Below are positions 34,852 to 44,095 of a stretch of 64,000 bases of DNA, piece by piece; position 1 is the first letter of the stretch, and each line of letters starts with the position of its first letter. Source of the DNA: Catenulispora sp. EB89 (GTDB lineage Bacteria; Actinomycetota; Actinomycetes; Streptomycetales; Catenulisporaceae); the NCBI RefSeq assembly GCF_041261445.1, contig NZ_JBGCCU010000042.1:23241-87240 (forward strand). The letters run 5' to 3'. The translations under genes were made by a program, and so were the position numbers. Below the pieces are notes generated by a model, which saw only the letters and a program-made list of their open reading frames with translations, was not told the DNA's origin and did not search any database.

Positions 34852-37083
34852 ATGCACAGACGCCGCAGACTCACGTTGGTCGGCACGGCCGTGAGCCTGG
34901 CTGCGGCCAGCGCGGTGACCGCGGCCGCGGCCCCCAGTTCGGCCGCCCCGATCCGGTCCGCCGCCGCCCCGAGCTCGACGGCCGCCGCTTTGAGCTCCAC
35001 GCCGGTCAGCACCGGCGATATGACCTCCGATGTGATCTACCAGCTGCTGACCGACCGCTTTTACAACGGCGACACCAGCAACGACAACCCGTCGTCCGCG
35101 CCGAACCTGAACGACCCCACGCACAGCAACTGGCAGGAGTACTGGGGCGGAGACTTCGCCGGCGTCACCGCCAAGATGCAGTACCTGTCCGACCTCGGCG
35201 TCGGCGCCATCTGGATCTCGCCGCCGGTGCAGAACGTCAACGTGCCGGTCCCGGACAGCAGCGGCAACACCACCGCCGGGTACCACGGCTACTGGGGCAT
35301 GGACTTCTACACCCCGGAGCCGCACTTCGGACAGTGGGCCGACTTCGACGCCATGGTCGCCGCGGCGCACGCCAAGGGCATCAAGGTGATCATGGACTGG
35401 GCCGTCAACGACACCAACCCCGAGGACACGAGCAACCCGAACTACGGCGCCGGCGGCGCGCTGAAGCAGAACGGGACCACGCTGTCGACGTACGACAACG
35501 ACCCGAACGGCTACTTCCACCACAACGGCGGCGTCGCGGACTACAACAACCTCTACGACGTCGAGTACCAGAACCTGTTCAACCTCGCCGACCTGGCGCA
35601 GGAGAACCCGGCGGTCACGAACTACGTGCAGGGCGCCGTCGACACCTGGCTCGGGCACGGCGTGGACGGCATCCGCATGGACGCCGTGAAGCACATGCCC
35701 GGCGGCTGGCTGAAGGGCTACGTCGACCACATCGAGAACTCGCACAGCGTGTTCATGTACGGCGAGTGGGCCGACCCCAGCAGCGCGGCGCTGTGGCCGA
35801 ACGAGGTGAAGTTCGCGAACACCGACGGTCAGTCGCTGGAGAACTTCGACCTGAACACCGCGGTGCGCGACGTGTTCGCGAGCAACGCGAACATGTCGGA
35901 GCTGGACTCCGAGCTCAGCCGCCAGCAGAGCTCCTTCAACTGGTCCAACGACCTGGTGGACTTCGTCGACAGCCAGGACGAGAACCGCTTCCTGTCGATC
36001 AACAACAACACCACGCTGCTGGACCAGGCGACCGTGGTGAACATGACCGTGCCGGGCATCCCGTCGGTGTACTACGGCGACGAGAACTACCTGCACAACG
36101 ACACCACGAACTCCTTCGGCCAGGTCGGCGGCGACCCCTACAACCGGCCGATGATCAGCTCGTTCGCCGAGAACAGCCGCAACTTCGGTATCACCCAGAA
36201 GCTGGCGGCCCTGCGCAAGAGCAACCCCGCCCTGCGCTACGGCAGCTCGACCCAGCGCTGGATCAACAACGACGTGTACGTCTACGAGCGCAAGTTCTAC
36301 AACGACACGGTCCTGGTCGCGGTGAACAAGAGCACGTCGGCCAGCTACCCCTTGACCAATCTGAACACCGCGCTGCCCGCCGGCAGCTACAACGACGTCC
36401 TGGGCGGTTCCCTCGGCGGCGGCACCCTCACGGTCAACGCCGGCACCGGCGGCAACAACCCGACTGGCGCCTACACCCTGAACCCGGGGCAGGCCGCGGT
36501 GTGGTCGTACGTCGCCCCGGCGCAGTCCACCCCGCAGGTCGGCAACATCGGCCCGACGATCGGCCACAGCGGCGACAAGGTGGCCGTGACCGGCGTGAAC
36601 TTCGGCTCCGCCGCCGGCACCGCCACGGTCGGCGGCGTCCCGGCGACCGTGGACTACTGGTCGGGCGGCGAGGCGGACATCACGATCCCGTCGGGCGTCG
36701 CGCCGGGCACTGCTCCGGTGGTTCTGACCTCGGCCGGAGGTACCGCGAGCAACAGCATCAACTACCACGTGGAGACCGGGACGCAGGTGCCGGTGACGTT
36801 CACCGTCACCGGCACCTCGACCTCGCCGGGCGACGAGATCTATCTGGCCGGCGACCAGGACGAGCTGGGGAACTGGAGCACCGACACCTCGGTCGCGATC
36901 GGTCCGCTGCTGGATCCGAACTATCCGACGTGGTTCAGCCTGGCCAGCGTCCCGGCCGGGGCGAACATCCAGTTCAAGTTCTTCATCAAGCATTCGGACG
37001 GCACCGTCACCTGGGAAGGCGGCTCCAACCACACGTACACCGTGCCGACCTCCGGGACGGGGAACGTGACCGTCGCCTGGTGA
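34852..37083 (+). CDS. Secreted CGTase-like GH13 amylase with IPT and CBM20 domains
   Basis: 743 residues. The signal peptide spans about residues 1-32. The order of parts is that of cyclodextrin glucanotransferases: GH13 barrel (about 55-460), C domain, IPT/TIG domain (about 565-640) and C-terminal starch-binding CBM20 (about 645-743, GDQDELGNWSTD). Catalytic residues appear as D277 (GIRMDAVKHM), E305 (YGEW) and D376. However, the normally invariant histidines are changed: NHT is NDT (D187) in region I, and NHD is SQD (Q375) in region IV. It is co-directional with malEFG, 28 bp behind malG. It probably makes maltodextrins or cyclodextrins for that importer. Confidence 0.88.
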   Translation: MHRRRRLTLVGTAVSLAAASAVTAAAAPSSAAPIRSAAAPSSTAAALSSTPVSTGDMTSDVIYQLLTDRFYNGDTSNDNPSSAPNLNDPTHSNWQEYWGGDFAGVTAKMQYLSDLGVGAIWISPPVQNVNVPVPDSSGNTTAGYHGYWGMDFYTPEPHFGQWADFDAMVAAAHAKGIKVIMDWAVNDTNPEDTSNPNYGAGGALKQNGTTLSTYDNDPNGYFHHNGGVADYNNLYDVEYQNLFNLADLAQENPAVTNYVQGAVDTWLGHGVDGIRMDAVKHMPGGWLKGYVDHIENSHSVFMYGEWADPSSAALWPNEVKFANTDGQSLENFDLNTAVRDVFASNANMSELDSELSRQQSSFNWSNDLVDFVDSQDENRFLSINNNTTLLDQATVVNMTVPGIPSVYYGDENYLHNDTTNSFGQVGGDPYNRPMISSFAENSRNFGITQKLAALRKSNPALRYGSSTQRWINNDVYVYERKFYNDTVLVAVNKSTSASYPLTNLNTALPAGSYNDVLGGSLGGGTLTVNAGTGGNNPTGAYTLNPGQAAVWSYVAPAQSTPQVGNIGPTIGHSGDKVAVTGVNFGSAAGTATVGGVPATVDYWSGGEADITIPSGVAPGTAPVVLTSAGGTASNSINYHVETGTQVPVTFTVTGTSTSPGDEIYLAGDQDELGNWSTDTSVAIGPLLDPNYPTWFSLASVPAGANIQFKFFIKHSDGTVTWEGGSNHTYTVPTSGTGNVTVAW

Positions 37084-37109
37084 GGCGTATCTCCGACTCC
37101 TGATGAACA

Positions 37110-37143
37110 GGCGGCGACCGGGTTGAGGGGCCCGGTCGCCGCC
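37110..37143 (+). terminator. Terminator of the mal/amylase operon
   Basis: A perfect 13-bp GC-rich inverted repeat (37110-37122 with 37131-37143) and an 8-nt loop, 27 bp after the amylase stop. TGAACAG/CTGTTCA arms outside it extend the structure. Confidence 0.85.
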
Positions 37144-37201
37144 GCTCGCTGTTCATGTGGACGGTGCCGCGCGGCTGCCCGGGATCGACGAGAATACGCA
37201 C

Positions 37202-37663
37202 ATGTATCGCCTCCAGGCCGTCATCGCCGCCGAGCCCGTGCTCCGCGCGCTGGCCGACGGCGTCGAGCCCGCGCTGCTGGCCCCGCTCGACCAGGGCTTG
37301 ACGCTGCTCCCGATCACCGACGCGTTTCTCGACACGTTCCTGGACTCGGACGGTGTCGCCGAGGTGCCCGCCGGGTTCGGCCGCGCGCTGAGCGATTGTT
37401 CGACGCTGGGCGCCGTCGCCTATGTCGAGGCCGACTATTGGGGCGGGGCCGGGACGCAGCGCGCGCAGGTCTGGGAGGGCGGGCACGTGGTGTTCGGCCC
37501 GCTGAGCAGCGTTGAAGGCGAGCCCTTCGCGCCCGAGGGCAGTCCGATCTCGCAAGCCCTGCGGCTCCTCGGTGCCACCAAGGGCGACTTCTTCGACGAG
37601 TTCGACGCGGTGGGGCTCGGCCGGCACCGGGACACGGACCGCTGGCTGTCGGCTGCCGGATAG
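37202..37663 (+). CDS. Hypothetical protein
   Basis: 153 residues from ATG 37202. The protein is acidic and soluble, with no signal peptide. It looks like a compact alpha/beta domain (LQAVIAAEPVLRALADGVE, LTLLPITDAFLDTFL, AVAYVEADYWGGAGTQRAQVW). Similar small proteins are common beside unrelated genes in actinomycetes, but I cannot name the family. GAGAAT lies 6 nt before the ATG. A longer frame back to 37157 has no ribosome site. Confidence 0.65.
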   Translation: MYRLQAVIAAEPVLRALADGVEPALLAPLDQGLTLLPITDAFLDTFLDSDGVAEVPAGFGRALSDCSTLGAVAYVEADYWGGAGTQRAQVWEGGHVVFGPLSSVEGEPFAPEGSPISQALRLLGATKGDFFDEFDAVGLGRHRDTDRWLSAAG

Positions 37664-37735
37664 GCGCTTCGCCGCTGGTCGTCACCTGATTCGGGCAACG
37701 ACCAGCGGCTGCGCGCGATGCTCAGCCCTCGCTGC

Positions 37736-39577
37736 TCACCGCGACGGTCCGAGCTTCACATCCGTCTGATCGATCACACCGCCGTCCATCGAGGCCGGCA
37801 GCATCGCACGCACCGTGTTCGCGGCCGCCGCCTTCGACGATGCGGTTGCCACTGCGGCCGATGCCGGCGGGGCGGCTGTCGTCGAGGCCCCGCGCCACCC
37901 GGAGACATCCGTCCCGGCCGGCGCCTTCGACGCCACGTAGGCCGCGTACACGCCGAACCACTGCGCGTCCGTGTACGGCGACCAGCCGTGCGGCTTCTCG
38001 CGGCCGTAGGTGAACGTCGCGTCGGCCGGCGGCGAGGTCTGCGCGTCGAGGTTCTTCTGCAGCAGCTCCACCGCGTCGTTCAGGAAGTACGTGTCCATGT
38101 CGCCGACGTACATGTGGATCTCGCCCCGCAGCTGCGGGCCCAGCGTGGACCACTCGGCCGCCAGTTTGGCGTCCAGGTCCTTCGGCTTCCACTGCGCGGC
38201 CACGGTGTGGTCGATCGCGCCGGTGCGCTTGTCCCACACCAGCGCCGGGTAGCCGTCCTTGCCCTGCGGGCCGTAGACCGCCTCCCAGATCGCCCAGGCG
38301 CCGCCGCTGCGGTCGTGGTCGCCGATGGCCAGCTCCCACAGGTTCTCCTGCGCCATGTCGTAGACGGAGTCGCCGGCGGTGTTGCGGTCGTCGGGGCGCT
38401 GGGTCGGGTAGTCGAACTGGCGCAGGGTGTTGTAGGCGTTGGCGTCGTCGTAGATGTCGACGATCTGGTGCCGGTGGAAGTCCACCGGGTCGGGGTAGCC
38501 GGCGAAGGTGCCGCCGTAGACGCCCGGGTTGAACACCAGCGAGGCCAGCGCTTCCCAGCCGCCTGTCGAGCCGCCGGAGGTGACGCGGGCCCAGGGCGCG
38601 GCGATCGTGCGGAACTGCGCGTCCAGGGCCGGGATCAGCTCCTGGGTGGTCGCGGTGCCGTAGGGGCCGACGTTGGGGGAGTCGACGACGTAGGAGGAGT
38701 CGTAGAAGGGGTTCTCCTCGCGGACCTCGATGCTGATGAACTTCGGCGAGCTCGGGTTGAGCCAGAACTGGGAGAAGGAGTTGCTGCCGTCCTCCTTGAA
38801 GCCGTGCGGCGCGTTCTCGGTGAAGTGCGCGAAGTGGTACTCGACGGGGTAGCGCACGTTCGCGTTCTGCGGGTCGTCGTACCCCTGCGGCAGCAGCACG
38901 TTGGCGCCGACGTAGATCGGCGTGCCCCAGAACTTCGTCAGCGCCGGACTCAGGATCTTGATGTGCTTCACGTGCTGGGTGTCGGCGGGGTTGCCCTGCT
39001 GGCAGGTGCCGCCGGCCGGGATCGGGTCGGACGGCGTGATGACGTGGTCCAGCGACAGCTTGAGCGGTTTGTCCTCGTCGCCGGTGATGGTGATCCACTG
39101 CGGCGTGCTGTACATGTTCCGCGGCGAGTTGAAGATGTCCTGGCCGTCGCCGCAGGGCATGTGCATCTGGACGGTCGAGCCGTCGCCGCGGTGGAAGGTG
39201 TCGTAGACGGTGAAGAAGGCCTGCACGTAGTAGCGGCCCGGCGGCAGCTGGTTGAGCGTGGCCAGCGGGTAGCCGTAGGTCGCGGCGCCGGAGTCGAGCC
39301 GCACCGGGCGCCCGGGACGGAGCCCCTCGACGTCCCGGCCCCAGTACGGCGCGCCGTTGACGATGTTGATCTGCTCCCGGGGATCGGAGCTCGCGGTGGT
39401 CGACACGATCACGAACGCCCGGCCGTCGGCGGGCGCGGTCCGGGTCGCGGCGGGGAAGGAGACGTCGAACTTCAGCTCGTGCCGCGGCCGGGCGGCCGCG
39501 GCGGTGGCCCCGACCAGGGCCAGCACCAGGGCGAGGAGGACGGCGGTACGTTTGCGCGGGGACAGCCGACGAGACAT
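37736..39577 (-). CDS. Secreted alpha/beta-hydrolase-fold esterase-like protein
   Basis: 613 residues from ATG 39577, with a GGAGGTG ribosome site. The signal peptide runs to about residue 35. The mature protein has an N-terminal beta-rich region (about 35-200), then a hydrolase fold related to esterase D/enterochelin esterases. The nucleophile Ser is in TSGGSTGGWEAL, a candidate acid in YVGDMDTYFLND, and a candidate His in KPHGWSPY. The C-terminal 45 residues are Ala/Ser-rich and variable. Substrate unknown. Confidence 0.8.
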   Translation of the reverse strand: MSRRLSPRKRTAVLLALVLALVGATAAAARPRHELKFDVSFPAATRTAPADGRAFVIVSTTASSDPREQINIVNGAPYWGRDVEGLRPGRPVRLDSGAATYGYPLATLNQLPPGRYYVQAFFTVYDTFHRGDGSTVQMHMPCGDGQDIFNSPRNMYSTPQWITITGDEDKPLKLSLDHVITPSDPIPAGGTCQQGNPADTQHVKHIKILSPALTKFWGTPIYVGANVLLPQGYDDPQNANVRYPVEYHFAHFTENAPHGFKEDGSNSFSQFWLNPSSPKFISIEVREENPFYDSSYVVDSPNVGPYGTATTQELIPALDAQFRTIAAPWARVTSGGSTGGWEALASLVFNPGVYGGTFAGYPDPVDFHRHQIVDIYDDANAYNTLRQFDYPTQRPDDRNTAGDSVYDMAQENLWELAIGDHDRSGGAWAIWEAVYGPQGKDGYPALVWDKRTGAIDHTVAAQWKPKDLDAKLAAEWSTLGPQLRGEIHMYVGDMDTYFLNDAVELLQKNLDAQTSPPADATFTYGREKPHGWSPYTDAQWFGVYAAYVASKAPAGTDVSGWRGASTTAAPPASAAVATASSKAAAANTVRAMLPASMDGGVIDQTDVKLGPSR

Positions 39578-39664
39578 GCGGCACCTCCGGGGCACGCTGT
39601 CGGGGGGGAGAGGGACGCTGCGATCCTTACCCGGGGCCCGGCTGGCAGAATCCTGATAGGAGGT

Positions 39665-41302
39665 TTACGGTTCCCGGCGATTCCAGGAACTCGGGGGCGT
39701 CGCGGTGGGGTCGGCGGCTGTTTCGGGTCCGGTGGCCGGCAAGCGTGTCGGCGTGTTCGTCGGCGTCGTTGTCGGCGTCTTAGTCGGTGTCTTCGTCGGC
39801 GGCGTCGCCCGTCGGATCCCGGTCGGAGCGTCGCCGTCTGCCACGGCCTCGATGGCGGCGTGCTCGATTCCCCACAGCAGTTCCTCGGCCGTCTCCGGCG
39901 CGATGACATGCGTGTCGAAGTGTACTGAGACGGCCAGCGCACCGTCGGCGTCGTCGACCGTGACCGACAGCGTCTCGGCCGGCTCCGGCCCGCGACGCAG
40001 CCACGCGAACGTCGACGCGCCTCGCGTGCGCTGCGGCTCGCGCGGGTTCGGGGCGGCGTTGGTGGCGTAGTCGACGGCGGGCTCGGCGGCGTGCCGGTCG
40101 TTGAAGAACATCGCGGGGACCGGCGCGCCGGCATACGTCGCGCTCGCCTGCTCGGCGGCGAACCGGTCGAGCAGCGCCTCCAGCGCGTCGGGATCGAAGT
40201 AGGCGTTCTTCACCGCGGCCAGCGTCGCTCCCCGCGCCCGATCCACGGCCTCGTCGAACGTCGTGTCGCCCACCTCCAACACCAGCAGCCCGCTCTGCGC
40301 CACGAAGCACACGACGTCGGCCAGCGCCGGCCGGAACCGGTTCCCGACGCGCGGCCGCATCAGCACCCGATCGGTGCCGGTGACCCGCGCGAACGCGATC
40401 GCGGTCACGGCGGTGAGCACCGCGGCGTCGTCGACCGCGCGCCGGGCACCGACCGCCGCCACCGCACCGGCGAGCACGGGGGAGACGAGGCGTCCGGACC
40501 AGTGGCGCGGCTCGCTCGGCCGGGGCTTGAGCGTCGGCGGCGGCGCGGCGGCCAACCGGTCCAGCGCCTTGGCGAAGTACCGCAGGGTCCTGTCATCGTG
40601 CCGAAGCCCGGCCTCCGACGCCTGCCACGCCGCCTGCTCCAACGGCTGCATTCCCGCCGGCTCGGCGTGCTCGCGGGAGGCTACTTCCCGCATCATCACT
40701 GCGGCCCCACCCGCGTCGAGCGCCAAGTGATGCATGAGGACGACCAGGTGCGTGCACACGCCGCCACTCCGCACGACGGCCATCCGCACCGGCCACTCGG
40801 CGCGCAGGTCGTAGGGCCGGCGCCGATACACCGCCTCCACCCTGGCGGCCAAAACATCAGGGTCCTGACCCGGCGGCGTGTCGTAGACCTCCAGGAACGT
40901 CTCGCCGGCCGGCGCCACCCACTGCCGAACGGCACCATCCGGCAGGTCACTGAACACGAGCCGGGTACGCATCGAGGGGTACCGGCCGTGCAGATACGCC
41001 AACTCCGCCGCGACATCCTCGACCCGCGTCCCGGGCGCCAGCGGCCGGCGTCCCCCCTGCGGCAGCCAGTTCCGCTGACGCCGCATCGTGGCCCAGATGT
41101 CCCGCTGTCCCCACGTCAGAACGCCACGACCAGCCCCGGAGCCGGCGAACGTCACCCGGACCCGCTGCGCCGGCAACGGCTCCGGCTGTGCCCCCGGCCC
41201 CAGCCCCGGCAACCACGCACCGGCGAGGAAGTCACGGTACCGCTGCTGCGTCGCCCCGAGATCGACATCCCAAGCGGTGTCCGGATCAGCGTCAGCCCGC
41301 AC
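39665..41302 (-). CDS. Orphan condensation-domain protein
   Basis: 545 residues from GTG 41302, with GAGGGGG 5 nt upstream. Fold and motifs match NRPS condensation domains. The C1-like LTWGQRDIW is at residues 62-70, the active-site motif H191-H192-LALD-A-G-G is a variant of HHxxxDG, and the latch-region sequence is RPRVGNRFRPAL. No adenylation or carrier domain is attached, and none is found nearby. The C-terminal 60 residues are Thr/Pro repeats (TPTKTPTTTPTNTPT). It may join an acyl or aminoacyl group from a free carrier or CoA to an acceptor. Confidence 0.8.
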   Translation of the reverse strand: MRADADPDTAWDVDLGATQQRYRDFLAGAWLPGLGPGAQPEPLPAQRVRVTFAGSGAGRGVLTWGQRDIWATMRRQRNWLPQGGRRPLAPGTRVEDVAAELAYLHGRYPSMRTRLVFSDLPDGAVRQWVAPAGETFLEVYDTPPGQDPDVLAARVEAVYRRRPYDLRAEWPVRMAVVRSGGVCTHLVVLMHHLALDAGGAAVMMREVASREHAEPAGMQPLEQAAWQASEAGLRHDDRTLRYFAKALDRLAAAPPPTLKPRPSEPRHWSGRLVSPVLAGAVAAVGARRAVDDAAVLTAVTAIAFARVTGTDRVLMRPRVGNRFRPALADVVCFVAQSGLLVLEVGDTTFDEAVDRARGATLAAVKNAYFDPDALEALLDRFAAEQASATYAGAPVPAMFFNDRHAAEPAVDYATNAAPNPREPQRTRGASTFAWLRRGPEPAETLSVTVDDADGALAVSVHFDTHVIAPETAEELLWGIEHAAIEAVADGDAPTGIRRATPPTKTPTKTPTTTPTNTPTRLPATGPETAADPTATPPSSWNRREP

Positions 41303-41552
41303 CTGGCCCCCTCGTCGCGTCGGCGAAAGGGCCAGGATAGGGATATGAGGGTTCTGTGATCCAGAGGCCCGGCAGATCTTGAGACTTGTCGGCTGCACCC
41401 CGTGCGCCGGCGGCTCGTCCGCAGCTCCAGCAACGCGGCCGCCGCACCGTGCTCGCCAAAACCGGCGCCGAGGTCCAGCCGCGGTCCGAGCCGCCTCCGA
41501 GTCAGCGGCAGCCTTCAGCGCTGCTCCCGTGCTGAAGGCCGCACCGGCTTCC

Positions 41553-43745
41553 CTACCGCGCCGCCTCCTCCAGATCCGCCGCGGCCCCGAGCGCGATCGG
41601 CGTCCCGACCCGCTCGATCACCTCCCAGTCGTAGTGCATCGGCACCAGCCGGGCCGCGTACCACGCGTCCGTCTGCTCCGGCACGACCCAGCCGCTGTTC
41701 TCCCAGTCGCCCAGGTCGAACGCGTACCGCGCGACCGAGCCCGAGCTCGCCGCCGTGGTCTCTATGCCGTGCAGGCCTGCGGCGCGCACCGTCTCGTTGT
41801 CGCCCGGGACCGGGCGCCCCGCCACCGGCGGCACTCCCGGCAGCAGGGCGGTGAAGCGGCACTGGTGCAGCCGGCCCCAGGTCCAGTCCTCCAGGTCCGG
41901 GCCGATCTCGGTCTCCAGTCGCTCCGCCGTCTGGTCCAGGGCCTGCCCGACCGCGTCCGACCAGGTGCCGAACATCGTCACGTCGCCGGCCCGCGCCCCG
42001 GCCAGCAGGGCCTGGAACGACAGCCAGAGCGTGCCGGTGCGCTGCTGCGGCGACAGCAGCTGCGCGTGGGAGTCCGCCGCGGTCGGCAACGGCACCGTCG
42101 ACAGCAGCTCGCGGCGCGCCTCGGTGTACACCGTCGCGGCGATCGAGCCCAGGCCCATCGTGCCGTCCCAGCCGCGCAGGATCTCAAGGAGCTGCGACCG
42201 GCGGCTGCCCTCGGCGGCCTTCACGTGCTCCAGCGAGGCGACGAACTCCCGCGCCGTCAGCGACGCCACGTCGCCGTGGATCCGTTCCATCGCGGCCCGG
42301 TCCAGGGTCCCGCCGGCGCCGTCAGCCTCGCCCGCCGCCACGCCCTCGCGCAGCAGCTGCAGAATCCGCGTGGCCCGCGCCGGTCCGGCGAAGTCATGCG
42401 CCACATACGGCGTGGTGTCCGCACTCGGCCGGTTGTTCGCCGACACCAACAACCCTTCCTCCGGATCACGCGCCGCCGGCATCCGATCGAACGGAACCCA
42501 GCCGGTCCACGCGTACTCCTCGTCCCACCCGGGTACCGCAGCCCACGAATTCGCCACGTCCCGGCTCGGCACGCGTCCCCGCAGCCGGTACCCGATCGTC
42601 CCGTGCACGTCCGCCATCATCAGGTGGTCCACCGGCACCGCCCACCCGCGCATCACCTCGTCGAGCTCGGCGACCGAGGTGGTCGTCAGCATCGGCAGCA
42701 GGCAGTCCAGCGTCCGGTCGGCCTCGGCGATCCCGGTCCAGCGCAGCGCCAGCCCGGTGTTCGCGGCGTCGTCCTGCACCACCACGCCGCCGCGCTCGCT
42801 GGTGTACACGGTGATCTCGACCGGCTCGGCGTCCCGCACCTGGATCACCTCGGTCCGGGTGTCCACGCGGTCCAGGTTCTCCACGAACAGGTCCTGGTCA
42901 TCGGCCATGCCGTGCGTGATACCCCACGCCACATGCGCGTTGTGGCCGAAGTGCGGGAAGCCGGGGACGCCCGGGAAGGACAACCCGATCGCGTCGAAAA
43001 CGTCGCAGGACACGTGGTTCTGCCAGTACGGCCCCGGAGTCTCGAACGGCCGGTGCGGATCCCCGGCCAGCAGCGGACGTCCCGAAACCGTGTGCGCCCC
43101 GGACACCACCCAGTTGTTGCTCCCGGCGGCCGGGTCCGCGGACGCGGCGACGGTCTGCACCTCGGCGAGCCCGTTCAGCCACCCGCGCACCTTCTCGCCG
43201 TGCCCCTCCGGCGGCCCCTCGACGTCGACCCGGTGCACCGCCCCGGTCGGCACCACGACCAGCTCGTCCCTGGCGTTGGCCCGGACCCGCCACACCACGT
43301 CCGCCGGTACGACCGGCAGCAGCGCGGTCCGGAACAGCTTGTGCGCCATGCTCCCCATGCCGACGTGCCGGCCGAGATACACCGCGACGCTGTGCCAGGG
43401 CTCCCACGTCGCCGGCGGCTCCGGCAGGTCGCAGTCGGCCAGACTCCCGGGCAGCGCCGCGTTCACCCCCTCGGCGTACGCGACGAAGACCGCCTTGGTC
43501 TCGTCGGCCAGCACCTCATACGAACGGCGGGCCGCCGCCGCGAGGCCGACCCGCCGGGAGAACCTGTCATCGGAAAGCGCCCGCGATCCGACGACCTCAG
43601 CCCACGTGCCCAAGGCTTTGCGCCGGACGTATTCCATCTGCAGGCCCCGGTCCAGGGCCGCCAGATGCCCCTGGGCCCGGAACGCCGCCTCGACGGACGC
43701 CGCGCGGGCGTGGGGGATGCCGTGTTGATCGCGAAAAGCCTCCAT
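41553..43745 (-). CDS. Penicillin acylase-family Ntn hydrolase
   Basis: 730 residues. The precursor contains an alpha chain, a spacer and a beta chain. Autocleavage should expose the catalytic Ser209 in PAAGSNNWVVSG. Oxyanion and substrate features follow (NHVSCDVFDAIGLSFPGVPGF, then AWGITHGMADDQD). No signal peptide is seen, so unlike many relatives it is likely cytoplasmic. The family cleaves amide bonds of beta-lactams, N-acyl-homoserine lactones or acylated peptides. It lies 250 bp upstream (in transcription) of the condensation-domain gene, on the same strand. Confidence 0.88.
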   Translation of the reverse strand: MEAFRDQHGIPHARAASVEAAFRAQGHLAALDRGLQMEYVRRKALGTWAEVVGSRALSDDRFSRRVGLAAAARRSYEVLADETKAVFVAYAEGVNAALPGSLADCDLPEPPATWEPWHSVAVYLGRHVGMGSMAHKLFRTALLPVVPADVVWRVRANARDELVVVPTGAVHRVDVEGPPEGHGEKVRGWLNGLAEVQTVAASADPAAGSNNWVVSGAHTVSGRPLLAGDPHRPFETPGPYWQNHVSCDVFDAIGLSFPGVPGFPHFGHNAHVAWGITHGMADDQDLFVENLDRVDTRTEVIQVRDAEPVEITVYTSERGGVVVQDDAANTGLALRWTGIAEADRTLDCLLPMLTTTSVAELDEVMRGWAVPVDHLMMADVHGTIGYRLRGRVPSRDVANSWAAVPGWDEEYAWTGWVPFDRMPAARDPEEGLLVSANNRPSADTTPYVAHDFAGPARATRILQLLREGVAAGEADGAGGTLDRAAMERIHGDVASLTAREFVASLEHVKAAEGSRRSQLLEILRGWDGTMGLGSIAATVYTEARRELLSTVPLPTAADSHAQLLSPQQRTGTLWLSFQALLAGARAGDVTMFGTWSDAVGQALDQTAERLETEIGPDLEDWTWGRLHQCRFTALLPGVPPVAGRPVPGDNETVRAAGLHGIETTAASSGSVARYAFDLGDWENSGWVVPEQTDAWYAARLVPMHYDWEVIERVGTPIALGAAADLEEAAR

Positions 43746-43799
43746 GGTCAGCCATTCTGCATGGCCGCCCTCGCGATCGGCAGCAGGGCCTACCCCGAT

Positions 43800-44093
43800 C
43801 TACCCCCAGAACACTGTCAAACCGTCACGGCGCCCGACCCTCTCCAGCGTCCGGGTCACGGCCTCCTGCAAGGCTTTGAGCTGCTGCTCGTCGTCCCCGG
43901 TGACGCGCAGCACGAGCGCGTCCGGGGCGGCGGTCAGGTCGCAGACCGCAGCGCCGCGGGTTATCCGGCCGGTGGTGTCGGAGGTGGCCTCGGCACGCGG
44001 ACCGCCGTGGTGCATGCGGCCGGCGTGCGAACACAGCTGCTGGAGATAGCGGGCGGCGCGGTCGGTGGGGACGCGGGCTTCCATCGTGGGCAT
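43800..44093 (-). CDS. DUF2218 family protein
   Basis: 97 residues from ATG 44093, AGAGGA site 9 nt upstream. The family pattern is seen: RVPTDRAARYLQQLCSHAGRM, then VCDLTAAPDALVLRVTGDDE and LERVGRRDGLTVFWG. DUF2218 proteins are small and often encoded beside siderophore or transport functions; their role is unproven. The gene starts 2 bp after the methyltransferase stop and is translated with it. Confidence 0.82.
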   Translation of the reverse strand: MPTMEARVPTDRAARYLQQLCSHAGRMHHGGPRAEATSDTTGRITRGAAVCDLTAAPDALVLRVTGDDEQQLKALQEAVTRTLERVGRRDGLTVFWG

Positions 44094-44095
44094 AG

